Translations under genes and position numbers: made by a program
Shown: one piece after another, positions 1 through 6,593 of the stretch
Layout: each line of letters starts with the position of its first letter
Numbering within the stretch: position 1 is the stretch's first letter
NCBI GenBank assembly: GCA_030433225.1
Contig: JAUIMD010000081.1
Span: 1 to 7,695, forward strand
Length of the DNA: 7,695 bases
Origin: Bacteroidia bacterium
GTDB taxonomy: Bacteria > Bacteroidota > Bacteroidia > Bacteroidales > UBA5342
Reading direction: 5' to 3'
The notes under the pieces: model-generated
Seen by the model: the letters and a program-made list of their open reading frames with translations, nothing else
Databases searched by the model: none
What the model was told of the DNA's origin: nothing

Positions 1-234
1 TTGCCCTGAAAATGACAGGTTGTAAAAATCGGACAGGCTATCCATCTCAATTCTTTTTGCCAACGACGAACCAACAATTAAGTTGTCAATGCTATCCATA
101 TCATAAATAAATTTCTCTGCACGGATGATATTTTCCTGCCATTGATGCTGAGAATAACTAAAAGGCTGATAATTAATATATACGCCCCATAAAAACAAAA
201 GAAAAATTGTAAAACCTATAGCTTTTTTTATCAT
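1..234 (-). CDS. Membrane-anchored SGNH-like acyltransferase partner, N-terminal part only
   Basis: This is the first 78 codons of a minus-strand gene that runs off the left edge; it was found by reading the strand after the MBOAT stop. It starts MIKKAIGFTIFLLFLWGVYI, a short basic end followed by one hydrophobic segment (about residues 5-20), so an N-terminal membrane anchor or uncleaved signal is likely. A stretch around residues 51-60 reads NLIVGSSLAK, and residues 71-78 read YNLSFSGQ. This spacing resembles blocks I and II of SGNH-type proteins such as DltD and the AlgJ/AlgX-like partners, in which the Ser of GSS (here probably S56) is the nucleophile. The gene begins 8 bases after the MBOAT stop codon, so the two are probably co-transcribed and act together in acylating an extracellular polymer. 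The Asp/His part of the site lies outside the window, so catalysis is inferred. The region before the ATG has no Shine-Dalgarno sequence. Confidence 0.72.
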   Translation of the reverse strand, partial: MIKKAIGFTIFLLFLWGVYINYQPFSYSQHQWQENIIRAEKFIYDMDSIDNLIVGSSLAKRIEMDSLSDFYNLSFSGQ

Positions 235-242
235 GACAGGTG

Positions 243-1649
243 CTAAAATTGAAAGTAAATAAAACTACCCGGAATACCACTATTTGTCAAAATCAGGAAA
301 AGCAGCATGCCATAAAATGCAAACTTTATTTTGTGAATTATACGTCCCTCGTAGTTGGAGATGTATATATAGTATAGATGGTGCAGGATTACAGGTGTTG
401 AGAAAATCATTATGGATAATATCAGGCCTAAACTCGGGGCTTTTTTACTGTTCAGTGCAATGCATTTAAGATATTCCACAACATGACTGAACTCTGGCAA
501 TTTAAACAACAACCAGGCCAATGATACGGTAGAAAAAACAAACAGTGTTTTGAAAATACGAACAGGAATCTTTTGAGTTTGCTGTTTATTTTTTGAAATA
601 AAAAAACGTTCGATGGCTAATGCAAAGCCATGAAAAGCTCCCCAAACCGCATAACTTAATGCTGCACCATGCCAAAGACCTCCCAATACCATTGTTATAA
701 TTAAATTCACGTAGGTTCTATACTTTCCTTTCTTGTTTCCACCTAGCGGAATGTATAAGTATTCTTGCAAAAAGGACGACAGGGAGATGTGCCATCGCTT
801 CCAAAACTCCTTAAACGATGAAGATATATAGGGGAAATTAAAGTTTTCGTTGAGGTTATAACCGAATAACCGGGCTATACCAATGGCAATCAGAGAATAT
901 CCGGCGAAATCAGCATAAATCTGACAAGAAAAGCCAAACAGCATCGTAATCAAGCTAAAGCTATCCCTTCCTTCAAAATAAGGATATGCGATCCAGTAAG
1001 TAAAGTCCTTTAAATTATCAGCAACCACCATTTTAAAAAAGTAACCTAACACTATTTCTCTAAAACTCTTTTCCCAGTTTATGTCCTTAAACAACTTCGT
1101 TTTTATTTGAGGGAGAAATTCATGGGCTTTAACAATAGGGCCTGCCACAAGCTGGGGGAAAAATGAAATGAAAAACAAGGTGTTTTTTGCATGAACCGCT
1201 AATGATTTTGAAATGATTTTATCATTATCGAAATGATTTTCTTTGTACACATCAACTACCAAACTAATTCCCTGAAACGTAAAAAATGAAATGCCAATTG
1301 GCAGGGGTATAGTTACTAAGAAATCGCCTATACTATTGTCTTTAAAAAATGTCAGAGAAATTAATCCGGCATATTTAAAAAAGGCCAGTGCCAGAAGGTT
1401 TGAACTAACGCCAATCCATGCAACCAGCTTTCGTTTTTTAGTTTTATTTGTTCCGATAAAATAGCTCGTCAATATATTTATTCCTGCAGAGGTTAATAAT
1501 AATGCCACGAGTGGAGCATCATTCCATGCATAAAAAATCAGGCTCGAGACAATCAGAATACCAACCTGGTATTTTGATAATTTTGGAATGTAGTACACTA
1601 TCATTGTAATCAACAATAGTCCTATAAATGCAAAGCTGTTGAATAGCAT
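243..1649 (-). CDS. MBOAT-family O-acyltransferase (AlgI/DltB type)
   Basis: This 468-residue polytopic membrane protein should pass acyl groups, typically acetyl, across the inner membrane for O-acylation of an exported polysaccharide or wall polymer. It starts MLFNS and ends in FIYFQF, both characteristic of bacterial AlgI-like MBOAT proteins, and its length is normal for that group. Many hydrophobic segments alternate with basic loops. The signature region is intact: FWKRWHISL at residues 282-290, LYIPLGGN at 298-305, and GGLWHG at 323-328, with H327 as the expected invariant catalytic histidine and H287 as the second conserved one. A PQLVAGPI motif at 165-172 is also typical. The downstream SGNH-like gene begins 8 bases after the stop, matching the usual MBOAT/SGNH pairing. 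The acceptor cannot be named, since no alginate, cellulose or teichoic acid genes are in view, so no gene symbol is given. The coding sequence is noticeably AT-rich compared with ligA and dapA. Confidence 0.93.
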   Translation of the reverse strand: MLFNSFAFIGLLLITMIVYYIPKLSKYQVGILIVSSLIFYAWNDAPLVALLLTSAGINILTSYFIGTNKTKKRKLVAWIGVSSNLLALAFFKYAGLISLTFFKDNSIGDFLVTIPLPIGISFFTFQGISLVVDVYKENHFDNDKIISKSLAVHAKNTLFFISFFPQLVAGPIVKAHEFLPQIKTKLFKDINWEKSFREIVLGYFFKMVVADNLKDFTYWIAYPYFEGRDSFSLITMLFGFSCQIYADFAGYSLIAIGIARLFGYNLNENFNFPYISSSFKEFWKRWHISLSSFLQEYLYIPLGGNKKGKYRTYVNLIITMVLGGLWHGAALSYAVWGAFHGFALAIERFFISKNKQQTQKIPVRIFKTLFVFSTVSLAWLLFKLPEFSHVVEYLKCIALNSKKAPSLGLILSIMIFSTPVILHHLYYIYISNYEGRIIHKIKFAFYGMLLFLILTNSGIPGSFIYFQF

Positions 1650-1823
1650 TATTGGTTCGGTTTTTTATTTACAGAATTTGCCCGCCTTAAACGCACATTT
1701 GCATTTGTTTTTAATTCGCTTACTGCGCTCACCCGTTAGGAAATGGTGACAAACCACCCACCAACGAATACGTAAAAAAAATGGTCTTTTGGCGTACAAC
1801 AGGCTTAATTTCAGGTGTATATT

Positions 1824-1832
1824 TGTGGATAA
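1824..1832 (-). other. DnaA-box-like 9-mer
   Basis: The minus strand reads TTATCCACA, an exact match to the DnaA-box consensus TTATNCACA. A second site on the plus strand at 1858-1866, GTATGCACA, differs at one position and is in the opposite orientation. An exact box is unlikely, though not impossible, by chance in a window this size. Two sites without an obvious AT-rich unwinding element do not make an origin. Whether DnaA binds here is unproven. Confidence 0.25.
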
Positions 1833-1899
1833 GTTGCAATTTTCATTGGTTGCTCAAGTATGCACAAATTTTCTTCCCGGTTCCTTCTTTTGGTGGTGG

Positions 1900-1929
1900 C
1901 AAAGATAAGACATTTTTTATTCCCATCAA
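1900..1929 (-). promoter_or_regulatory. Bacteroidota-type promoter, probably for the MBOAT gene
   Basis: On the minus strand TTG (1929-1927) is followed after 19 bases by TATCTTTG (1907-1900). This matches both the -33 TTG and the -7 TAnnTTTG elements of Bacteroidota vegetative promoters at standard spacing. Transcription would start near 1893. The next minus-strand gene is the acyltransferase starting at 1649, so the leader would be about 245 nt. A separate small transcript ending before 1650 is possible, but I see no terminator hairpin that would support it. Confidence 0.6.
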
Positions 1930-2030
1930 TTAAGTAGGAATAAAATGTATAAAGCTCTTTAGCAAGGCTTCCTCTGCTATTTTTGCCTTTTCGTTCGCGT
2001 AAAACGATGGGTATTTATGGTAAATAATCT

Positions 2031-2042
2031 AACAAAGGAGCA
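2031..2042. repeat. 12-bp direct repeat, copy 1
   Basis: AACAAAGGAGCA occurs here and again at 2166-2177, 135 bases apart in the same orientation. This copy lies in unstructured sequence. The second copy overlaps the left arm of the terminator hairpin. Confidence 0.6.
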
Positions 2043-2143
2043 CAACAACATTGCGGTTTTACCCCCCAATAGCAACGTTACATCACTGTATAAAGCAACG
2101 GAAAGCGCTCTGCTGCTAAGAAAGATTCCCGCGTGCCCGGCAT

Positions 2144-2163
2144 TTTAACGGACGTACGTTAAA
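2144..2163. repeat. Inverted repeat TTTAACG-N6-CGTTAAA
   Basis: Two perfect 7-base arms (2144-2150 and 2157-2163) flank the spacer GACGTA. The site directly abuts the terminator and shares bases with its U-tract. It could be an operator-like dyad for a DNA-binding protein or part of the transcript-end structure. No adjacent gene start argues for an operator. Confidence 0.35.
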
Positions 2164-2198
2164 CAAACAAAGGAGCATGCGTTACACATCCTCCTTTG
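2161..2198 (-). terminator. Intrinsic terminator of the ligA-dapA operon
   Basis: In minus-strand RNA, arms CAAAGGAG (2198-2191) and CTCCUUUG (2175-2168) form a perfect 8-bp stem. After one G-G mismatch an inner 5-bp stem (2189-2185 with 2181-2177, one U-G wobble) closes a UAA loop. UUUGUUU follows immediately (2167-2161). The wobble pairs only in minus-strand RNA, and the U-rich tail is also on that strand, so it should act on transcripts leaving dapA, whose stop lies about 86 bases upstream. Confidence 0.7.
2166..2177. repeat. 12-bp direct repeat, copy 2
   Basis: Second copy of AACAAAGGAGCA (first at 2031-2042). Its CAAAGGAG part is one arm of the terminator hairpin, so the first copy looks like half of the terminator repeated 135 bases further along the minus-strand transcript. 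Confidence 0.6.
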
Positions 2199-2284
2199 CA
2201 TATGATTGTTGAAAAGTCTTTTTTATGGACTAAAATCTGTGGACCATAATTTTTCCTGAACGTATAAGGAAAGCTTCAAACGGG

Positions 2285-3154
2285 TTACATCTCACCCTTA
2301 ATTAAGGCAACTGTTTCAGGAGTAGCCGGTACCATGGGTAAACGAAGGTAATTATCGATCAGGCCCAGTTCAGCTACCGCAGCTTTTATGCCCGCAGGAT
2401 TTCCATCCAGAAAAAGGAATTCGTTCATTTTTTGAAAGCGCGTGCTAATGGAGGCTGCCACTTCCCACTGATGTTGCAGCCCGGCACGTACCATTTCTCC
2501 CCACTCGCGGGCGTAGGCGTTTCCAAGAACAGAAATCACTCCATCTCCCCCGGCTTTTAACAGGTCAAGGGTAATCCCATCATCGCCTGAAATTACCAGA
2601 AAATCGGCCGGACGCCCGGCTATAAGCTGTTTCATTTGCTCTAAATCACCGGAAGCTTCTTTTACGGCTACAATATTGTCAAATTCACGTGCCAGTTGCA
2701 ACGTTACCTCAGCAGGCATATTAACTACCGTACGCCCCGGAATGTTGTATAAAATAATGGGCAAATCAGTACTGCCGGCAATGGCAGCAAAATGGGCATA
2801 AATACCCGCATCGGTGGGTTTGTTGTAATAAGGCACCACCGATAATATGGCATCCACTCCCATGTCGCGGGCCTCTTTAATTTCTTTAATGGCTTTCAGG
2901 GTATTGTTTCCTCCCGCACCGTAAACGATGGGCAGGCGACCATTATTTACCTTTTTAATGCAGGCCAGCACATCTTTCTTTTCTTTGCTGGTTAAGGTGG
3001 GGGTTTCTGCGGTGGTACCGCACACTACCAGGTAATCGGCACCAGCTATAATGTGCTCAGTCAGCTTTTCAAGCTGTGCATAATTTACCTGTAAATCAGC
3101 ACTAAAGGGCGTAATCATTGCTACACCTAATCCCTTTAAATTAACCCTTGCCAT
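2285..3154 (-). CDS. dapA: 4-hydroxy-tetrahydrodipicolinate synthase DapA
   Basis: DapA condenses pyruvate with aspartate-4-semialdehyde, the committed cytosolic step of the diaminopimelate/lysine pathway. The 289-residue product is full length (the E. coli enzyme has 292). It shows the class I aldolase TIM-barrel signatures in order: CGTTAETPTL at 45-54, whose T47/T48 bind pyruvate; PYYNKPT at 108-114, with Y110 of the proton relay; YNIPGRT at 136-142, with Y136 and the substrate-binding R141; VKEASG at 164-169, with K165 as the Schiff-base lysine; and SGDDG at 189-193. The Ala in GTTAE replaces the Gly of the enterobacterial enzyme, a variant I associate with Bacteroidota DapA. The start MARVNLKGLGVAMITPF matches the usual N-terminus. 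Its ATG lies inside the 3' end of the preceding gene (14-base overlap, different frame), suggesting coupled translation. A terminator follows. I see no lysine riboswitch, and the gene appears to be transcribed with ligA. Confidence 0.97.
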   Translation of the reverse strand: MARVNLKGLGVAMITPFSADLQVNYAQLEKLTEHIIAGADYLVVCGTTAETPTLTSKEKKDVLACIKKVNNGRLPIVYGAGGNNTLKAIKEIKEARDMGVDAILSVVPYYNKPTDAGIYAHFAAIAGSTDLPIILYNIPGRTVVNMPAEVTLQLAREFDNIVAVKEASGDLEQMKQLIAGRPADFLVISGDDGITLDLLKAGGDGVISVLGNAYAREWGEMVRAGLQHQWEVAASISTRFQKMNEFLFLDGNPAGIKAAVAELGLIDNYLRLPMVPATPETVALIKGEM

Positions 3155-3704
3155 GTTGGTCTTTCTGTCTTTTTGATTTAATCGTGCGAAGATAAAATAT
3201 TATTTGTTCTGCTAAAAACTGCAAATCAAAGGTTTCACCGGTTTCCACCATAAAGTCAAGCAAGGCGGTGTCGTTTTGTGCCGTTCCGGCCTTTAGTTTG
3301 GCATCGGCCAGCAGCGTTAAATAATCGATGTAATCCGATGTTGCGTGGTTTAAATTCACCAATAAATCGTAACCCGAAATGTATTGCAGCACGTCGGCAT
3401 CAGGTGCCGCATTCCATTTAAAGCTATCTTCGGTAATTACCTTTACAGTACTGCTTTTCGCAAAAAAATCTGAGGTGGTTTTGTCCCACACAAACAATAC
3501 AATGCCTACTTTTTTCCCATCCTTTTCAAAGGTATTTTTAATGGATTTGATGTGCTCGTACACCGACACATCGGCTGCATCAGCCAGCAGTAAAACATTC
3601 TTTATTTCATCGTAATTTTTATAGGCTGGCTGCTTTTGTTTTTGTTGCTTTTTCAGTTTTGAAATTGTTGAACTGATATACCTCTTGCGTAGTAGTTTTT
3701 TCAT
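3141..3704 (-). CDS. Uncharacterised DUF6913-like protein between ligA and dapA
   Basis: The product has 187 residues and no known function. It begins with a very basic, lysine- and glutamine-rich stretch (MKKLLRKRY, then KLKKQQKQKQ) with no signal peptide or membrane segment, so it is probably cytosolic. After that comes an alpha/beta-looking core: a strand at NVLLLADA (about 36-43), a helix with YEHIKSIKNTFEKDGKKVG, then strands GIVLFVW and VKVITED, YDLLVNLNHATSDYIDYL (about 112-129), and DAKLKAGT. The C-terminus is rich in aromatic and basic residues (FYLRTIKSKRQ). From memory this resembles the Bacteroidota family DUF6913; I could not search to confirm. It starts 2 bases after the ligA stop and overlaps dapA by 14 bases, so all three are surely co-transcribed. 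Proximity to a DNA ligase or a lysine-pathway enzyme does not by itself give it a role. Confidence 0.85.
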   Translation of the reverse strand: MKKLLRKRYISSTISKLKKQQKQKQPAYKNYDEIKNVLLLADAADVSVYEHIKSIKNTFEKDGKKVGIVLFVWDKTTSDFFAKSSTVKVITEDSFKWNAAPDADVLQYISGYDLLVNLNHATSDYIDYLTLLADAKLKAGTAQNDTALLDFMVETGETFDLQFLAEQIIFYLRTIKSKRQKDQHGKG

Positions 3705-3706
3705 AA

Positions 3707-5707
3707 TTATTCTGAAATCCTATTCATAAATTCTTCTTCCGAAATCATTTCCACCCCAAGCTTTTCGGCCTTTTCCTTTTTGCTGGGTCCCATATTATCC
3801 CCAACAATTATAAAGGTGGTGTTTTTGGAGATGGAGCTGGTGTTTTTGCCGCCGTTTTTTTCAATCAGCTTTTTTAGCTCATCGCGTGCCATCGAAAAGG
3901 TGCCGCTGATTACGACAGTACATCCTTTTAAAAGCTCCGTTTTTTCGGCCAGTTGTTGCGCGTCTAAAGCAAATTGTAACCCGGCCTTTTGCAGGCGTTC
4001 TACTAAAGCAATGTTTTCCTCGTTTTGGAAATAAGTAACAATGCTTTCTGCAATGCGTCCGCCAATATCGTCGGTAGCCACCAAGGTGTCCATTCTTGCT
4101 GCCTTCAGGCTGTTGATATCCGGAAAAGCATTTGCCAGGCGCTTGGCGACCGTTTCGCCCACATACCGTATCCCTAACCCAAACAGCACCCGCTCGTACG
4201 GAACTGCCCTGGATTGTTCGATACTCGCCAGAATGTTATCGGCCGATTTTTCTCCCATTCGCTCCAACGAAATCAGCTGCTCACGTGTAACCCGGTATAA
4301 ATCCGACATGTCGGCAATCATTCCGTTTTTTAAAAGGGCATCTACTGTTTCGGGACCCAGGTTTTCAATGTTCATGGCCCTGCGCGAAATAAAATGCTCG
4401 ATACGCCCTTTTATTTGCGGCGGACACTGGGCTGCATTGGGGCAATAATGCGCGGCTTCCCCCTCAATTCGCACCAAAGGGGTGTGGCATTCAGGGCAAT
4501 GCTGAATAAAAGACACCTTATCGCCTACCAAAATACGGGCATCCACATCCACCCCTACAATTTTTGGGATGATTTCGCCGCCCTTTTCCACATACACCTG
4601 GTCACCCATATGTAAATCGAGCTGATTGATGATGTCGGCATTGTGCAACGACGCCCTTTTTACGGTAGTTCCGGCCAGTAATACCGGTTCTAAATTGGCA
4701 ACTGGAGTCACTGCACCGGTACGTCCCACCTGGTAAGTAACGGAATTTAAACGGGTGGAAACCTGCTCGGCCTTAAACTTATAGGCAATGGCCCAGCGCG
4801 GTGATTTGGCCGTGAACCCAAGCTGACGCTGTTTGGCCAGAGAATCCACTTTTATCACCACACCATCGGTGGCTACAGGGAGTTCATTTCTTGCCGTGTT
4901 CCAATGTTCGAGGTAAGTCAACACCTCGTCAATCGAATGGCACAGTTGCGTATCTTTACTTATTTTAAAGCCCCACTCTGCCGCTTTTTGCAGGTTAGCA
5001 TAATGGCTGTCCGTTGGCAGCTCCTCCCCCAACATGTAATACAGGTAGGCATCCAGGTTGCGCTTTGCCACTTCGGATGAGTTGATGAGTTTCAAGGATC
5101 CTGCGGCGGTGTTGCGTACGTTTGCGTACAATTCTTCCCCAGCCTCTTCGCGTTGTTTATTGAGTTTATCGAACTCGGCAAAGGGCAATAGAATCTCGCC
5201 ACGAATTTCAAATTTGGGTGGATACCCGGTACCATTTAAGCTAAGCGGTACACTGCGGATGGTTTTTACGTTGGCCGTAACATCGTCACCTTTTTCGCCA
5301 TCGCCACGGGTAACCGCACGCACCAGTTGCCCCTGCTCGTAAGTTAAACTTATGGAACTGCCATCAAATTTCAATTCGCAAACGTAGGCAAAATCGTCTC
5401 CCAGCTCTTTTACTATACGTTGATGAAAGTCTCTTAATTCGGCCTCGCTATAGGTATTGGCCAGTGAAAGCATTCGGTACGTATGGGCAACCTGTTCAAA
5501 TTTGTTGGAAATGTCGCTTCCTACCCGTTGGGTTGGCGAATTGGGGTCGGCAAATTCCGGATGCAGGGCCTCCAGCCGGGCAAGTTCATCCAGGTGCTTA
5601 TCAAACTCGTAATCGGTAAGTTCGGGTTGGTTTTCAACGTAATACAAATAATTGTGCCTGTGAAGCTCCGTCCGTAAGTTGTTAATGCGTTCCTTAATGT
5701 TTTCCAT
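3707..5707 (-). CDS. ligA: NAD-dependent DNA ligase LigA
   Basis: LigA seals nicks with 3'-OH and 5'-phosphate ends in replication and repair, using NAD+ as adenylate donor. The 666-residue product is complete and of normal length. The N-terminal Ia domain (about 1-65) carries HNYLYYVENQPELTDYEFD, the NAD-binding element. The adenylation domain has ELKFDG at 111-116, with K113 the adenylated lysine in the KxDG motif, followed by TRGDGEKGDDVTANV, EIRGE (167-171), NVRNTAAGSLK (196-206) and DGVVIKV (281-287). An OB fold (about 320-395) contains YQVGRTGAVTPVA. The zinc finger uses C404, C407, C422 and C428. Helix-hairpin-helix repeats span about 430-580, and a BRCT domain occupies about 590-666. 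The chosen ATG gives the usual MENIKERI start, and a promoter-like site sits about 20 bases upstream. It is the first gene of the three-gene operon. Confidence 0.98.
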   Translation of the reverse strand: MENIKERINNLRTELHRHNYLYYVENQPELTDYEFDKHLDELARLEALHPEFADPNSPTQRVGSDISNKFEQVAHTYRMLSLANTYSEAELRDFHQRIVKELGDDFAYVCELKFDGSSISLTYEQGQLVRAVTRGDGEKGDDVTANVKTIRSVPLSLNGTGYPPKFEIRGEILLPFAEFDKLNKQREEAGEELYANVRNTAAGSLKLINSSEVAKRNLDAYLYYMLGEELPTDSHYANLQKAAEWGFKISKDTQLCHSIDEVLTYLEHWNTARNELPVATDGVVIKVDSLAKQRQLGFTAKSPRWAIAYKFKAEQVSTRLNSVTYQVGRTGAVTPVANLEPVLLAGTTVKRASLHNADIINQLDLHMGDQVYVEKGGEIIPKIVGVDVDARILVGDKVSFIQHCPECHTPLVRIEGEAAHYCPNAAQCPPQIKGRIEHFISRRAMNIENLGPETVDALLKNGMIADMSDLYRVTREQLISLERMGEKSADNILASIEQSRAVPYERVLFGLGIRYVGETVAKRLANAFPDINSLKAARMDTLVATDDIGGRIAESIVTYFQNEENIALVERLQKAGLQFALDAQQLAEKTELLKGCTVVISGTFSMARDELKKLIEKNGGKNTSSISKNTTFIIVGDNMGPSKKEKAEKLGVEMISEEEFMNRISE

Positions 5708-5726
5708 GGTGCGTACTATTGCCCAA

Positions 5727-5756
5727 CAAATATATCAATTCGGGGCTTACAAACAG
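5727..5756 (-). promoter_or_regulatory. Promoter for the ligA operon
   Basis: The minus strand reads TATATTTG at 5734-5727, a full match to the Bacteroidota -7 element TAnnTTTG. The -33 region is imperfect: CTG at 5756-5754 is at the standard 19-base spacing, and TTTG at 5753-5750 is 15 bases away. Transcription would start near 5720, leaving a leader of only about 13 nt before the ligA ATG at 5707. The position just upstream of the first operon gene supports the call. Confidence 0.5.
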
Positions 5757-5849
5757 AAGATTGCCAAGGGCTCTTGCCGAATATTCTTTCTACATTTTTT
5801 TCATACGGCCGCCATACATAACCGCAGCATTATGCTTATTTAGTTTTAA

Positions 5850-5880
5850 TTGACATTGCCTAAGCCTTTTTATACCTTTA
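5850..5880 (+). promoter_or_regulatory. Promoter for the lipoprotein gene pair
   Basis: On the plus strand TTG (5850-5852) is followed after 20 bases by TACCTTTA (5873-5880), one mismatch from TAnnTTTG. Transcription would start near 5887, giving a leader of about 58 nt before the ATG at 5945. The site lies in the divergent region between ligA and the lipoprotein genes. Confidence 0.4.
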
Positions 5881-5884
5881 TGCT

Positions 5885-5915
5885 ATTGGCTGAGCCAGGT
5901 TACCCAGGTGCCAAT
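5885..5915 (+). repeat. Inverted repeat in the lipoprotein leader
   Basis: ATTGGC (5885-5890) and GCCAAT (5910-5915) are perfect 6-base arms. Between them CCAGGT occurs twice (5895-5900 and 5904-5909), 9 bases apart. The site lies at or just after the predicted transcription start, where a regulator-binding dyad or small RNA stem could act. It is short enough to be chance. Confidence 0.25.
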
Positions 5916-5944
5916 TTCAATATTCACACATAAAATCCAACATC

Positions 5945-6583
5945 ATGAAACTCAGATTTAATTGGTTCATAACCGTATTGTTGGCAACAGCTTTGGTTGC
6001 CGGTTGTAAAAAAAGTGACAATCCTGACCCGGATGGAGGGGGAAACGGAACTACTACTTCCACCGCCTCAGTAAATGGAACAGAGGTTGAATTCGAACAG
6101 GCAATCTATTCCCCTATGGGTTTGCAGGGTGGAACCTACCTTCACAACCTTTCATTTTATACCGAGGCATTGTTCAGTAGCAAAAGTTCAAACGTTGGCT
6201 TTGACGTTGTTGTGAGCCTTTCCTTAATAACACCGGAAGAAACTTTAGGAACCGGAGAATTCCCTTCGATGGATTACAATGTTTCAAAAAACAACCTGAA
6301 AGCCTTATTAAAAACGGCGCAGTTAAACGAAAACATTTCCCAGTTTTCCATTGGTGGTTCCATCGTTTTTGGCGATGACACTGATTTTGAAAAATTTAAC
6401 CTGCCCGAGGAAGACTTTTATGTACTAACAAATTCACTGGTAAAAATTCAATCCATTGGTAGTAATCAAATAAAACTTACACAATCCTCTGACATTTCTA
6501 CCTTTATGGGTACCAAAATTGGTAGCTTAAGTCTAAGCTATAGTGGTGCATACATTACGCATGAACTTGAGTTCGGCAAATAG
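5945..6583 (+). CDS. Predicted lipoprotein of unknown function, first of a pair
   Basis: The 212-residue product begins with a type II signal peptide: MKLR, a hydrophobic core (about 5-17), then lipobox LVAGC with the lipidated cysteine at C21. The residues after it, KKSDNPDPD and then GGGNGTTTST, form a charged and flexible linker; the acidic start could fit a surface-export signal of Bacteroidota lipoproteins, but this is inferred. From about residue 43 the protein looks beta-rich, with alternating hydrophobic strands such as FDVVVSLSLI (86-95), FSIGGSIVFG (134-143), FYVLTNSLVKIQSIG (158-172) and GSLSLSYSGA (193-202). It has no cysteine besides C21 and no catalytic motif I recognise. The segment YVL-x5-KI-x5-N (159-174) recurs with identical spacing in the next gene, suggesting distant relatedness. 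The start is fixed by the signal peptide; the ATG follows an A-rich stretch without a Shine-Dalgarno sequence. I do not recognise the family. Confidence 0.88.
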   Translation: MKLRFNWFITVLLATALVAGCKKSDNPDPDGGGNGTTTSTASVNGTEVEFEQAIYSPMGLQGGTYLHNLSFYTEALFSSKSSNVGFDVVVSLSLITPEETLGTGEFPSMDYNVSKNNLKALLKTAQLNENISQFSIGGSIVFGDDTDFEKFNLPEEDFYVLTNSLVKIQSIGSNQIKLTQSSDISTFMGTKIGSLSLSYSGAYITHELEFGK

Positions 6584-6593
6584 CCGGGTTCAC

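Larger units (their letters stand above)
1650..2284. other. 635-base intergenic region without a convincing gene
   Basis: This gap lies between two minus-strand transcription units. From high to low coordinate it contains the dapA-operon terminator (2161-2198), a 7-bp inverted repeat (2144-2163), two copies of a 12-bp repeat, a Bacteroidota-type promoter (1900-1929), and a probable long leader of the MBOAT gene. The longest open frame I read by hand is 50 codons on the plus strand (1781-1933). It overlaps the minus-strand promoter and looks like chance. I recognise no tRNA, known riboswitch or protein remnant. Confidence 0.7.

Noticed and set aside
1765..1800. Possible small-RNA terminator at the T8 run on the minus strand
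   Set aside because: The T-run is present, but no stable stem precedes it on the minus strand, so there is no support for a transcript end.
1781..1933. 50-codon plus-strand frame in the large gap
   Set aside because: It spans the minus-strand consensus promoter, has no ribosome-loading context that stands out, and gives an unremarkable peptide; likely chance.
2178..2213. Eleven-codon plus-strand frame just after an AGGAG sequence
   Set aside because: The AGGAG is only one base from the ATG and is part of the terminator stem, so the apparent ribosome binding site is a by-product of that hairpin.
4041..4448. Open frame of 135 codons on the plus strand inside ligA
   Set aside because: It lies wholly within the conserved helix-hairpin-helix and zinc-finger coding region of ligA on the other strand, and its translation shows no recognisable family; it is a shadow of a strongly supported gene.
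5850..5876. TTGACA and TATACC as a sigma-70 promoter of the enterobacterial kind
   Set aside because: The spacing is 15 bases and the organism appears to be Bacteroidota, whose main promoters use TTG and TAnnTTTG; the same bases are better read in that pattern.
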